Origin: CAZYLZ01 sp964648335
Lineage (GTDB): Bacteria; Patescibacteriota; Minisyncoccia; Phycocordibacterales; UBA2100
DNA length: 13,078 bases
NCBI GenBank assembly: GCA_964648335.1
Contig: CAZYLZ010000026.1
Coordinates: 1-13,078 of the forward strand
Reading direction: 5' to 3'
Shown here piece by piece: positions 1-5,440 of the stretch; positions within the stretch are counted from its first letter, which is position 1, and every line of letters begins with the position of its first letter. Below the pieces are notes generated by a model. It was not told the DNA's origin, searched no databases, and was given only the letters and a program-made list of their open reading frames with translations. Position numbers and translations under genes: made by a program.

Positions 1-411
1 CGTGCTAATATCTTATATGTAAACCAAGGAAATGATGTAGCTGGTATTGATGACCAAGGAGTGGCGAGTTTGTACAACGAGGCCCGTGACTGTTTCTCAA
101 AAAATGCATTTACTGCAACCGTCCTTTCTTGCAGAAAACTTCTTATGCATATTGCTGTGGCAAAAGGAGACAAGCCAGGGAAGAACTTTATTGAGTATGT
201 TGAATATTTATCCACAAAGGGGTATGTTCCGCCTGACGCAAAAACATGGGTAGACCATATTAGAACTAAGGGCAATGAGGCAAATCACGAAATTGTGATT
301 ATGTCAGAAGAGGAAGCAAAGGACTTGATCTCGTTTGCAGAAATGCTTCTCAAGCTCGTATATGAATTCCCGGCCTCCTCAAAGAAATACGCTCCAGCAC
401 AAACACCATAG
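1..411 (+). CDS. DUF4145 domain protein, C-terminal part (5' end outside window)
   Basis: The reading frame is open from the first base, so the gene starts upstream of the window and 136 residues are visible. GTG at 61 is in frame but is unlikely to be the true start, because the preceding 20 codons continue the same protein-like sequence. The visible part matches the end of the DUF4145 domain: a helix beginning LYNEARDCF, an Arg-Lys-Leu helix (CRKLLMHIAV), the sequence IRTKGNEANHE, and a final helix EEAKDLISFAEMLLKLVYEF. DUF4145 proteins are of unknown mechanism and are often found with restriction and other defence genes; here the stop lies 12 nt before the next gene in an AT-rich operon. 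The family call comes from motif recall and was not searched. Confidence 0.75.
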   Translation, partial: RANILYVNQGNDVAGIDDQGVASLYNEARDCFSKNAFTATVLSCRKLLMHIAVAKGDKPGKNFIEYVEYLSTKGYVPPDAKTWVDHIRTKGNEANHEIVIMSEEEAKDLISFAEMLLKLVYEFPASSKKYAPAQTP

Positions 412-423
412 CTGACAGGAAAT

Positions 424-1098
424 ATGCAGGAACAAAATACTTACTCCAATTTGAGAAGGCGAAGCGAATTTTCAAGTGATAACTGGACTGTGGAAAATCT
501 CAAAGATGGGTTGCAGTATTTTTTTGATCAAAACAAACGATACCCCACAGTTAAAGAAGTTGATGTATTTGAATATCTTCCAACTAGTCGCACTATCCAG
601 CGATCCTTCGGCGGAATGGTTGAACTCAGAAAGATACTTGGATTAAATACCCCACTCAATCACACAAGTGGGGAAACAAGCGCTAACGTGGCTCGCGAAG
701 CGGATAATCGCGCAAAACAATATGAGGAAAAATTGTATTTTGAACTCATTACGAAAATTCCAGAAGTTAGGGTGCACGAACACAAAATAATTCGTCCAGG
801 AAATACTGCTGCAGATTTTTTTATTTATAGGACAGATACAGACGGAATCGTTATTGATTTATTTTATGCAATGGACATGCACTCACTTGCTGGGATAATC
901 AATATAAAGATGAAGAAATATCTGGATGTAAAACACCCAGTATACTTTGTGTTGGTAGGCAATTTCCAAATATCACAATATGAGATTGATGAAAAAGTGG
1001 GTAACAGAAAAAATAAATTGCCTAGCCATATTCACGTGGTGACAGAAGAGAAATTTTCGAATGCCTTAGATGCCTTGTTGGTATTGCCCGGTCATTAA
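424..1098 (+). CDS. HNH-associated-repeat-like protein with putative PD-(D/E)XK-like C-terminal half
   Basis: 224 residues, ATG start 12 nt after the previous stop, with AGGA at 417-420 as ribosome binding site. Residues about 21-74 resemble the helical repeat found beside homing endonucleases: RYPTVKEV, then TSRTIQRSFGGMVELRKILGL. A linker (75-95) leads to a C-terminal half that could be a restriction-endonuclease-like fold: a helix with Glu (YEEKLYFELI, 100-109), strand RVHEHKII, AADFFIY with Asp131, GIVIDLFYA with Asp145, a Lys-rich helix (IKMKKY, 161-166) and strand VYFVLVGN. A canonical (D/E)xK triplet is not visible, so the nuclease idea is an inference; Lys162-165 would have to supply the lysine. 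AT-rich like its two neighbours, suggesting joint transfer. Alternatives: a DNA-binding accessory protein without catalysis. Confidence 0.5.
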   Translation: MQEQNTYSNLRRRSEFSSDNWTVENLKDGLQYFFDQNKRYPTVKEVDVFEYLPTSRTIQRSFGGMVELRKILGLNTPLNHTSGETSANVAREADNRAKQYEEKLYFELITKIPEVRVHEHKIIRPGNTAADFFIYRTDTDGIVIDLFYAMDMHSLAGIINIKMKKYLDVKHPVYFVLVGNFQISQYEIDEKVGNRKNKLPSHIHVVTEEKFSNALDALLVLPGH

Positions 1099-1106
1099 GG
1101 ACCCGC

Positions 1107-1754
1107 ATGAAACAACCATACCTCGTTCTCACACCAAGAGATGTCGCTGAATATATACAGACCCAAGTCAATGTTTTAGATCATAACACGCAGATTCCAA
1201 ACAAAATATTGGAGTGTGCCGCCGCTCTCATTTTGGCTCGTTTTCACCTAAAGCGAACAGGCGAGCACTCGAATTTTGTTTTTCCCCTGAAGACTGGTAC
1301 TACTTCTGTCCAAGTATTGGCTGAGTTAATACAGAAGTATATCAATGAAGACACGCCCATCGACATTCAGCTAATTAACGCGGCAATCCCACTGGACAAA
1401 AACCCCGCAGGTAAGGTAAGAGCAACCGCATTCCAGCTCAAAAGATTTAGCCTGGGTTCAAGTGACAAAACAGAGGAACTCATTAAATTCTTAACTGAAG
1501 AAATGCCTAGGCACTATGCACCGTTACATGCAACATTGGTAATTCTCCTCGAAGGGGTTGGCGCGATCCACATTAAGGAAATTAATAGGGCATTACATTC
1601 ACTCAAAAAATACCCGTTCCACAGTGTGCTATTTCTCTGCGGAGAAGGAGACTACAAAACAACAATTGGAGAAATGTGGCCACAAAACGGCCAAAGTACA
1701 TTCACAAAAGAAGAATGGTTTACTGATTTATTAGACGGGGAGTCAGCCAACTAA
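1107..1754 (+). CDS. Hypothetical protein, possible Mrr-like PD-(D/E)XK nuclease
   Basis: 215 residues. ATG lies 8 nt after the previous stop, and the AAGGA at 1097-1101 overlaps that stop, so the two genes are likely translated from one mRNA. No family is recognised with certainty. The middle carries a pattern reminiscent of Mrr-type nucleases: a helix with Glu36 (KILECAAALILARFHLKR), then PIDIQL with Asp86, then TAFQLKRF with Gln110-x-Lys112, corresponding to the D...(E/Q)xK core. The end contains two possible strand-helix units (LHATLVILLEG, FHSVLFLCGEG). No signal peptide or membrane segment, so cytoplasmic. If the assignment holds, the operon has two nuclease-like proteins plus DUF4145, which would suit a restriction or anti-phage role. 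It remains an inference. Confidence 0.45.
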   Translation: MKQPYLVLTPRDVAEYIQTQVNVLDHNTQIPNKILECAAALILARFHLKRTGEHSNFVFPLKTGTTSVQVLAELIQKYINEDTPIDIQLINAAIPLDKNPAGKVRATAFQLKRFSLGSSDKTEELIKFLTEEMPRHYAPLHATLVILLEGVGAIHIKEINRALHSLKKYPFHSVLFLCGEGDYKTTIGEMWPQNGQSTFTKEEWFTDLLDGESAN

Positions 1755-1771
1755 TTTAATCATGAGGAATT

Positions 1772-1784
1772 GGTGTCAGGTACC
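1772..1784 (+). repeat. GGTGTCAGGTACC motif, copy 1
   Basis: GGTGTCAGGTACC followed by GTTTTC lies just after the AT-rich operon. A related copy in the same orientation is at 2533-2545 (GGTGCCAGACCCC, then ATTTCC); 13 of 19 aligned positions agree. Similar tracts are, from memory, seen next to IS200-like REP-associated transposases; no transposase is present here. Confidence 0.4.
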
Positions 1785-1799
1785 GTTTTCGCGATTTTA

Positions 1800-1827
1800 T
1801 TGCATTTGAAAGCTTCTTTGGTAGGGT
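1800..1827 (+). promoter_or_regulatory. Weak candidate promoter for the 1859 gene
   Basis: TTGCAT (1800-1805), 16-bp spacer, TAGGGT (1822-1827). It would give a leader of about 25 nt containing the GAGGAGAG ribosome binding site, the same layout as other leadered genes here, but both hexamers match consensus poorly. Confidence 0.25.
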
Positions 1828-1858
1828 TGGCACAGATATCCAAAAGAGGAGAGAACCC

Positions 1859-2470
1859 ATGCCCACCTTCGTGATAGCCGGTACGGTACCGGTCTTGGTA
1901 GAAGCAGTCACTAATTGGGACAGCACCTATATGGCGTATCGAAACGGCGAGATCCGCTTTGATGCTAAGTCTGTCGAGGCTGCTCGTGCGCATATCGAGA
2001 ATCTCAAATCCAAGCTCGAGCTTGTCGATGTGCACGGGCTCTATGTGGTACGCAAAGGCGAGCTTGTCGCCGTTTCGTACATGCCAAAGCGCGAGCGCCG
2101 TACGATCGTGCAGATGGTGCAAAGACTCACCACAGCCTGCGGCGATCGACGTGCAGATAGCGTGATCGAAAAGCTTTCCGAGAAAGAGCTTTGTGCGCTT
2201 TACGACCACCTTAAGTACACGATCGCAGAACGCATCCGTGTCGTGAGCGCGCGGCAACAGAAAATCGAGACGATAGTAAAGCTGCTCAAGCCGGCACGTA
2301 AGCGCCGCGATATCGTACGATCCTACCTCGCGGAATTTCCCGATGACGTACTCGAGCATGTTCGCATGCATGTCGAGTCGTGGAAAAAGAGCGGGGGCAA
2401 AATGTTCATCTCGGCCATGCTCTCAGACCATCTGCGACCCGCTGTGTCCAAAGAACTTTTTGGTCAATAA
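1859..2470 (+). CDS. Hypothetical protein, helical, basic middle
   Basis: 203 residues, not recognised. ATG start is supported by GAGGAGAG about 7 nt upstream, and a hairpin terminator follows the stop within 10 nt, so it is a single-gene unit. The first 60 residues look mixed (MPTFVIAGTVPVLVEAV, then a stretch ending VDVHGLYVVRKGELVAVSYMP). From about residue 75 it is predominantly helical and charged, with a basic patch KPARKRR (about 143-149) and a C-terminal helix HVRMHVESWKKSG. No signal peptide or membrane helix. The long reading frame on the opposite strand over the same bases is judged an antisense shadow, because the plus frame alone has an RBS and a terminator. The base composition changes to the GC-richer, CTC/GAG-rich style of the rest of the window. 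Confidence 0.7.
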   Translation: MPTFVIAGTVPVLVEAVTNWDSTYMAYRNGEIRFDAKSVEAARAHIENLKSKLELVDVHGLYVVRKGELVAVSYMPKRERRTIVQMVQRLTTACGDRRADSVIEKLSEKELCALYDHLKYTIAERIRVVSARQQKIETIVKLLKPARKRRDIVRSYLAEFPDDVLEHVRMHVESWKKSGGKMFISAMLSDHLRPAVSKELFGQ

Positions 2471-2476
2471 TCCGAA

Positions 2477-2510
2477 GGCCCTGTAGCGTTTGCGACAGGG
2501 CCTTTTCTCT
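2477..2510 (+). terminator. Rho-independent terminator after the 1859-2470 gene
   Basis: Perfect 8-bp stem GGCCCTGT / ACAGGGCC (2477-2484 and 2495-2502) with a 10-nt loop, followed by TTTTCTCT. Confidence 0.85.
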
Positions 2511-2532
2511 TGTGCAACTAAATTAAGAAAGA

Positions 2533-2545
2533 GGTGCCAGACCCC
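2533..2545 (+). repeat. GGTGCCAGACCCC motif, copy 2
   Basis: Related to copy 1 at 1772-1784 and in the same orientation. The two copies flank the 1859-2470 gene. It lies just upstream of the -10 box of the NUDIX gene, in the usual -35 zone. Confidence 0.4.
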
Positions 2546-2565
2546 ATTTCCCCGTGTTAAAGCGA

Positions 2566-2571
2566 TACAAT
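2566..2571 (+). promoter_or_regulatory. Leaderless promoter -10 box of the NUDIX gene
   Basis: TACAAT ends 6 nt before ATG 2578, so transcription would begin at or next to the start codon. There is no clear -35 box and no Shine-Dalgarno sequence. The same 6-nt gap recurs before three other genes in the window. Confidence 0.6.
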
Positions 2572-2577
2572 AGTCGT

Positions 2578-3084
2578 ATGGAAATCAAAACGACACTCAC
2601 GAATCCTGCGGGGCAAGTCGTAACCGTTCGCTACAGAGACATCGACGGCGACGGCGAGTTGAAAGGTCAAACGATTTCGGGTGTTCATGCGTACTGTTTT
2701 TACCAGGACAAGCTAGTGGTCGTGTGCTCGGATTCAAAAGGCTGGACACCGCCTGGCGGCTCTGTCGAAAGCGGGGAAAGTGCAGAGGATGCCGTTGTTC
2801 GCGAAGTAAAGGAAGAAACGAATATGCGAGTGCTGCAGCATCGCTTTGTGGGCGTTCAAGAAATAGTAGAACCGGGGAAAATTACTGTGCAGACACGGTC
2901 GGTGTGTATTGTTGAACCCGACGGCGATTTCGTGGCGGATCCCGATGGAGAAATTACTAACATCGAGTTTATAGCCCCAAAAGACTACAAAACGTATTTT
3001 GACTGGGGAGAGATTGGAGACCATGTGATGGAAAGATCTCTGCAGCTTAAAATTGAAATGACTAACGAAATACTTAACGCATGA
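2578..3084 (+). CDS. NUDIX hydrolase
   Basis: 168 residues from ATG 2578. A GTG at 2554 is in frame, but it lies upstream of the -10 box TACAAT, so 2578 is preferred. The Nudix box (GX5EX7REUXEEXGU) spans residues 61-83: Gly61, Glu67, Arg75-Glu76, Glu79-Glu80. The usual Gly near the end of the box is Asn82. Catalysis in this family is Mg2+-dependent hydrolysis of a nucleoside diphosphate linked to another group; the substrate cannot be told from sequence. GWTPPGG before the box is typical. The N-terminus has an Asp-rich stretch (DIDGDGE, 21-27) that may bind metal or simply be a loop. The stop overlaps the start of the next gene (ATGA at 3081), indicating translational coupling. Confidence 0.92.
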   Translation: MEIKTTLTNPAGQVVTVRYRDIDGDGELKGQTISGVHAYCFYQDKLVVVCSDSKGWTPPGGSVESGESAEDAVVREVKEETNMRVLQHRFVGVQEIVEPGKITVQTRSVCIVEPDGDFVADPDGEITNIEFIAPKDYKTYFDWGEIGDHVMERSLQLKIEMTNEILNA

Positions 3085-3404
3085 AAGGAATCCTGATCGA
3101 AAACAGTTTTATGGATACGAACGTCCTTGCAGGGCTCGAAACCGTACGTACCTGGCACGAAGACGATTGGAAACTGCGCGAGGTACATATACGCAGGGAA
3201 GAAGCGCTTGTGCTGGGGCAGTACCTCAACGCTGGTCCATGGTACCTGCATTTTTGGGAACCAGGGCAGGACGACGTGCTGGTGGTCTTTAAGGACGCGG
3301 TGTTCGATATAAAGCACAGCGACAAACGCACCTGGACCCAGGCTGTCGAGCATGGAAGAGCTATCGGTATCCCGTCCGAGCAGCTCGATTTCCGTATTAC
3401 TTAG
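3081..3404 (+). CDS. Small hypothetical protein coupled to the NUDIX gene
   Basis: 107 residues, family not recognised. The ATG overlaps the NUDIX stop by 4 nt (ATGA), so it is probably translated by re-initiation and made in proportion to the hydrolase. The sequence has a compact alpha/beta look: RTWHEDDWKLREVHIRREEALVLGQYL, then PWYLHFWEPGQDDVLVVFKDAVFDI, then a C-terminal helix with EHGRAIGIPSEQLDF. It is Trp-rich (five Trp) and has no signal or membrane segment. A second in-frame ATG at 3111 could give a 97-residue form. Coupling suggests a functional link to the NUDIX enzyme, but nothing in the sequence says which. Confidence 0.7.
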   Translation: MKGILIENSFMDTNVLAGLETVRTWHEDDWKLREVHIRREEALVLGQYLNAGPWYLHFWEPGQDDVLVVFKDAVFDIKHSDKRTWTQAVEHGRAIGIPSEQLDFRIT

Positions 3405-3447
3405 ATCTTTGCCTCGCTTCCAAAAAAGGAATACTTAAACACATCGG

Positions 3448-3476
3448 TTGACACGCAGCGCCGTCAGAAGCATAGT
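3448..3476 (+). promoter_or_regulatory. Promoter of the DUF1194 gene
   Basis: TTGACA (3448-3453), 17-bp spacer, CATAGT (3471-3476, 4/6 match). It predicts a leader of about 27 nt carrying GGAGGA (3499-3504) before ATG 3510. Confidence 0.65.
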
Positions 3477-3509
3477 CACCCCAGCTCTGCAGTTAAACGG
3501 AGGACACCC

Positions 3510-4229
3510 ATGTTTACACGTCGCAGTCTGCTTGCCGCACCGCTTCTTGGTGTCGTAAGTACTGGCGCAAAAGCGCGCAGATACGGCCCCATACCGGTCG
3601 ATCTGGTCTTGGTGCTTGCAGTCGATGTCTCGCGTAGCGTTACGCCCGATCGCTGGCATGTTCAGCGCGAAGGGTATGAGCAGGCGTTTCGCTCTCGCGA
3701 AGTGCGAAACGCAATAATCTCGGGGCAGTTGGGCTCCATAGCCGTCACGCTTGTCGAATGGTCGAGCCCAGGCCAGCAACGGCAGGTGGTGGGGTGGCAC
3801 GTCATCAAGGACGACGAATCTGCCTTTGGATTTTCGGCGCAGGTCGCCAGAATGGGTCGCCACTTTAGCGGCTCTACAGCGATCGGCGCAGCCTTGTTGC
3901 GGTGCAACGACCTCATCCGACGTTCGCCGTTTGTCGCGGCGCGCAAGGTTATCGATATCTCGGGCGACGGCAAACATACCGAAGAGACGTACGTCGAGAT
4001 GGAAGAGGGTCCGCCCTTGGGCTACGCACGCCGCATGGTGGTGGGGGACAACGTGGTCATCAACGGCTTGCCGATCATCGGCGCGCGCAACACGACCGAG
4101 CTTCCCGAGTACTACGAGCACCACGTGATCGGCGGCCCCGGTGCCTTCATCGAGGTGGTAGAAAACCCCGACGACGTCGGCAACTTTACGCGGGCTCTTA
4201 CCAAAAAGTTGGTACGCGAGATCGCATAA
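3510..4229 (+). CDS. Exported DUF1194 (VWA-like) protein
   Basis: 239 residues; GGAGGA sits 5 nt before ATG. The N-terminus is a signal sequence with twin arginines (TRRSLLAAPLLG) and a likely cut after GAKA (about residue 22), so export, possibly by Tat, is predicted. The rest matches DUF1194, a von Willebrand factor A-like family: VDLVLVLAVDVSRSV contains the MIDAS motif Asp39-x-Ser41-x-Ser43, with GSTAIG (Thr123) and ISGDG (Asp153) as the other expected metal-site positions. Other family hallmarks are QREGYEQAF, VTLVEW, VINGLPI, YYEHHVIGGPGAF and the final KKLVREIA. The function of DUF1194 is unknown; a metal-dependent adhesion or binding role is inferred from VWA domains. From memory the family is commonest in Alphaproteobacteria, so transfer is plausible. 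A single gene between its own promoter and terminator. Confidence 0.88.
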   Translation: MFTRRSLLAAPLLGVVSTGAKARRYGPIPVDLVLVLAVDVSRSVTPDRWHVQREGYEQAFRSREVRNAIISGQLGSIAVTLVEWSSPGQQRQVVGWHVIKDDESAFGFSAQVARMGRHFSGSTAIGAALLRCNDLIRRSPFVAARKVIDISGDGKHTEETYVEMEEGPPLGYARRMVVGDNVVINGLPIIGARNTTELPEYYEHHVIGGPGAFIEVVENPDDVGNFTRALTKKLVREIA

Positions 4230-4243
4230 CCGAACAAACCAAG

Positions 4244-4277
4244 CAGCGCACTCCAACGGGTGCGCTGTATTACTTCT
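4244..4277 (+). terminator. Terminator after the DUF1194 gene
   Basis: Perfect 8-bp stem CAGCGCAC / GTGCGCTG (4244-4251 and 4260-4267), 8-nt loop, then a broken T tract TATTACTTCT. Confidence 0.65.
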
Positions 4278-4282
4278 ACGGC

Positions 4283-4289
4283 AAGGAGG
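4283..4289 (+). other. Orphan strong Shine-Dalgarno sequence
   Basis: AAGGAGG, with GTG at 4298 about 8 nt downstream. The GTG frame begins with a hydrophobic stretch (AFLYADCLTLATASVLYEQ) but runs over the membrane-protein gene at 4380 in another frame, where it becomes Arg-rich like a shadow. A short leader peptide is possible but not shown. Confidence 0.25.
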
Positions 4290-4321
4290 TGCTGGCGGTG
4301 GCTTTTTTGTATGCCGATTGC

Positions 4322-4349
4322 TTGACTCTCGCCACGGCATCGGTACTGT
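4322..4349 (+). promoter_or_regulatory. Candidate promoter of the 4380 gene
   Basis: TTGACT (4322-4327), 16-bp spacer, TACTGT (4344-4349). It would give a leader of about 24 nt. The -35 is good and the -10 modest. Confidence 0.4.
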
Positions 4350-4379
4350 ACGAGCAGTCAACCTGTACGGGGGCCACGA

Positions 4380-4679
4380 ATGTCTTCAATCTTGTCGTTT
4401 ATCGCGGGTACCTGGTACCTCGGCGTCATCGGTATCGTATGCGGGGTAGGCATGCTGCTTACGACTGCAAAACCGGTTCACGCATCCAAAGAGATCATGA
4501 GCGACGCAAGTCGAAATCCGCTCGCGTACGACCGCGAGCGGTTCGAGGCCGAGATCAGGACCAAAATGATGCAGACGGTGCAGTCCAATAAGTTTGCTAC
4601 CGACCGACAGACCGAGGCGATCCTCGTTTCCTTCGTGTATCTTTTGGTATCGGTAGCGTGTCGACTGTTCGGATACTGA
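4380..4679 (+). CDS. Small membrane protein with two helices
   Basis: 99 residues, family not recognised. The first hydrophobic segment is at about residues 5-29 (LSFIAGTWYLGVIGIVCGVG), followed by a charged central section (about 31-78) containing PLAYDRERFEAEIRTKMMQ, which is probably helical. The second hydrophobic segment at about 79-97 is AILVSFVYLLVSVACRLF. Both ends are probably on one side of the membrane with the charged middle on the other. The start has only a G-rich tract (GGGGG about 4369-4373) as ribosome binding site; a better SD lies too far upstream at 4283. A strong terminator follows. The protein may be a small scaffold or regulator of membrane partners, but nothing visible identifies it. 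Confidence 0.7.
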   Translation: MSSILSFIAGTWYLGVIGIVCGVGMLLTTAKPVHASKEIMSDASRNPLAYDRERFEAEIRTKMMQTVQSNKFATDRQTEAILVSFVYLLVSVACRLFGY

Positions 4680-4680
4680 A

Positions 4681-4694
4681 GTGCCTATTGGCAC
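4681..4694 (+). other. Short hairpin after the stop codon
   Basis: GTGCC-TATT-GGCAC starts immediately after the stop of the membrane-protein gene, ahead of the main terminator. It has no T tract and may simply protect the 3' end. Confidence 0.3.
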
Positions 4695-4706
4695 AAGCAC
4701 AAAACA

Positions 4707-4736
4707 AACCACCCCGGGCTACGGGGTGGTTCTTTT
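4707..4736 (+). terminator. Terminator of the 4380-4679 gene
   Basis: Perfect 10-bp stem AACCACCCCG / CGGGGTGGTT (4707-4716 and 4722-4731) with loop GGCTA, followed by CTTTT. Confidence 0.9.
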
Positions 4737-4740
4737 ATGA

Positions 4741-4771
4741 AATAAAACTGCGCTCTTGAAGAGCGCAGTTT
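4741..4771 (-). terminator. Terminator of the minus-strand 4787-5284 gene
   Basis: Perfect 11-bp stem (4745-4755 with 4761-4771, loop TTGAA). Read on the minus strand it is followed by TTTTATTT. It stands 16 nt beyond the stop and faces the plus-strand terminator at 4707, so the convergent genes are insulated from both sides. Confidence 0.85.
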
Positions 4772-4786
4772 GTGTTTCCTGACGGG

Positions 4787-5284
4787 TTATTCACTCTCGA
4801 TGAAAAGTGAGCATGTGCAGCCGTAGAACGGCATGAGCGACCGGAGATAATCTGCGACGTCGGGATCGAAGGGTTTGCCTCTGAATTCGACATGCAAGAT
4901 CTTGGTACCGGCCCCACACGAATTAGCATTCGCCGAAAGCGCTTTCGACCACTTGCTTCCCGCGAATTCTGCAGTGAGCCACGAGGCAACCTGTTTTTCT
5001 CGTTTGTGGTCGATTTCTTCGCGTGCCGAGAATGGAACGGCCGATCTGCCGATCACATCCGGGGACACAGCAACCTCGTACTTCTCGAATCCCGCAAGAG
5101 GTCCGTGGTAGTAGCGGTATGCGGCGCCGGGCAACACTACACCGCAAGGGATTCTAATAAACACATGTTCCGGGCTACCATTTCTCGAGTCATAGCAGCG
5201 GACCGCCAGTATCTCCTTTGCCCAGGGATGCGGTGTGCAGTGTTCGGTGAGGAATTTGGCTTCGGCACTCTGATTTCTTGGCAT
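4787..5284 (-). CDS. Hypothetical protein
   Basis: 165 residues, not recognised. It has a textbook minus-strand start: AAGGAGGT (plus 5289-5296) 4 nt before ATG, a TTGACA-type promoter 33 nt upstream, and a hairpin terminator after the stop. Six cysteines are scattered (6, 30, 47, 123, 156, 158), the last two as CTC near the C-terminus. There is no signal peptide. The central part has AYRYYHGPLAGFEKYEVAVSPDVIG, followed by a charged helix SAREEIDHKREKQVASWL; the end returns to a strand-like pattern (TKILHVEFRGKPFDPDVADYLRSLMPF). A plus-strand frame overlapping it lacks any start signal. The careful transcriptional isolation resembles the 1859 and 12527 orphan genes. Confidence 0.7.
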   Translation of the reverse strand: MPRNQSAEAKFLTEHCTPHPWAKEILAVRCYDSRNGSPEHVFIRIPCGVVLPGAAYRYYHGPLAGFEKYEVAVSPDVIGRSAVPFSAREEIDHKREKQVASWLTAEFAGSKWSKALSANANSCGAGTKILHVEFRGKPFDPDVADYLRSLMPFYGCTCSLFIESE

Positions 5285-5316
5285 AGTGACCTCCTTTGTC
5301 GTTTACGGCTTGGGCG

Positions 5317-5345
5317 ACTGTACGCAGGTATCGTTGTGGTGTCAA
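5317..5345 (-). promoter_or_regulatory. Promoter of the minus-strand 4787-5284 gene
   Basis: On the minus strand TTGACA (plus 5340-5345), 17-bp spacer, TACAGT (plus 5317-5322, 4/6). The predicted leader of about 26 nt includes the AAGGAGGT. Confidence 0.7.
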
Positions 5346-5385
5346 ATACGGCTGATTGTTCGAACCCGATCGTGGTGCACAGAAC

Positions 5386-5413
5386 TTGCTAAAACCGGTT
5401 TGTGTGTTTAAAT
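5386..5413 (+). promoter_or_regulatory. Weak promoter of the EEP-family gene
   Basis: TTGCTA (5386-5391), 16-bp spacer, TTAAAT (5408-5413). It gives a leader of about 20 nt before ATG 5441, like other leadered genes here. Confidence 0.35.
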
Positions 5414-5440
5414 AGTTCCAGAAACGGAAAGGGAAGTGAC

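Noticed and set aside
1760..2371. 203-codon frame on the minus strand opposite the 1859-2470 gene
   Set aside because: The plus gene has GAGGAGAG before its ATG and a terminator after its stop; the minus frame has neither and its protein looks unlike any family.
3435..4361. 308-codon minus-strand frame opposite the DUF1194 gene
   Set aside because: The plus strand encodes a clear DUF1194 protein; the minus frame is rich in Arg, His and Cys as shadows of GC-rich genes usually are.
4892..5392. Plus-strand frame over the minus-strand 4787-5284 gene
   Set aside because: No promoter or SD in front, whereas the minus gene has promoter, AAGGAGGT and terminator.
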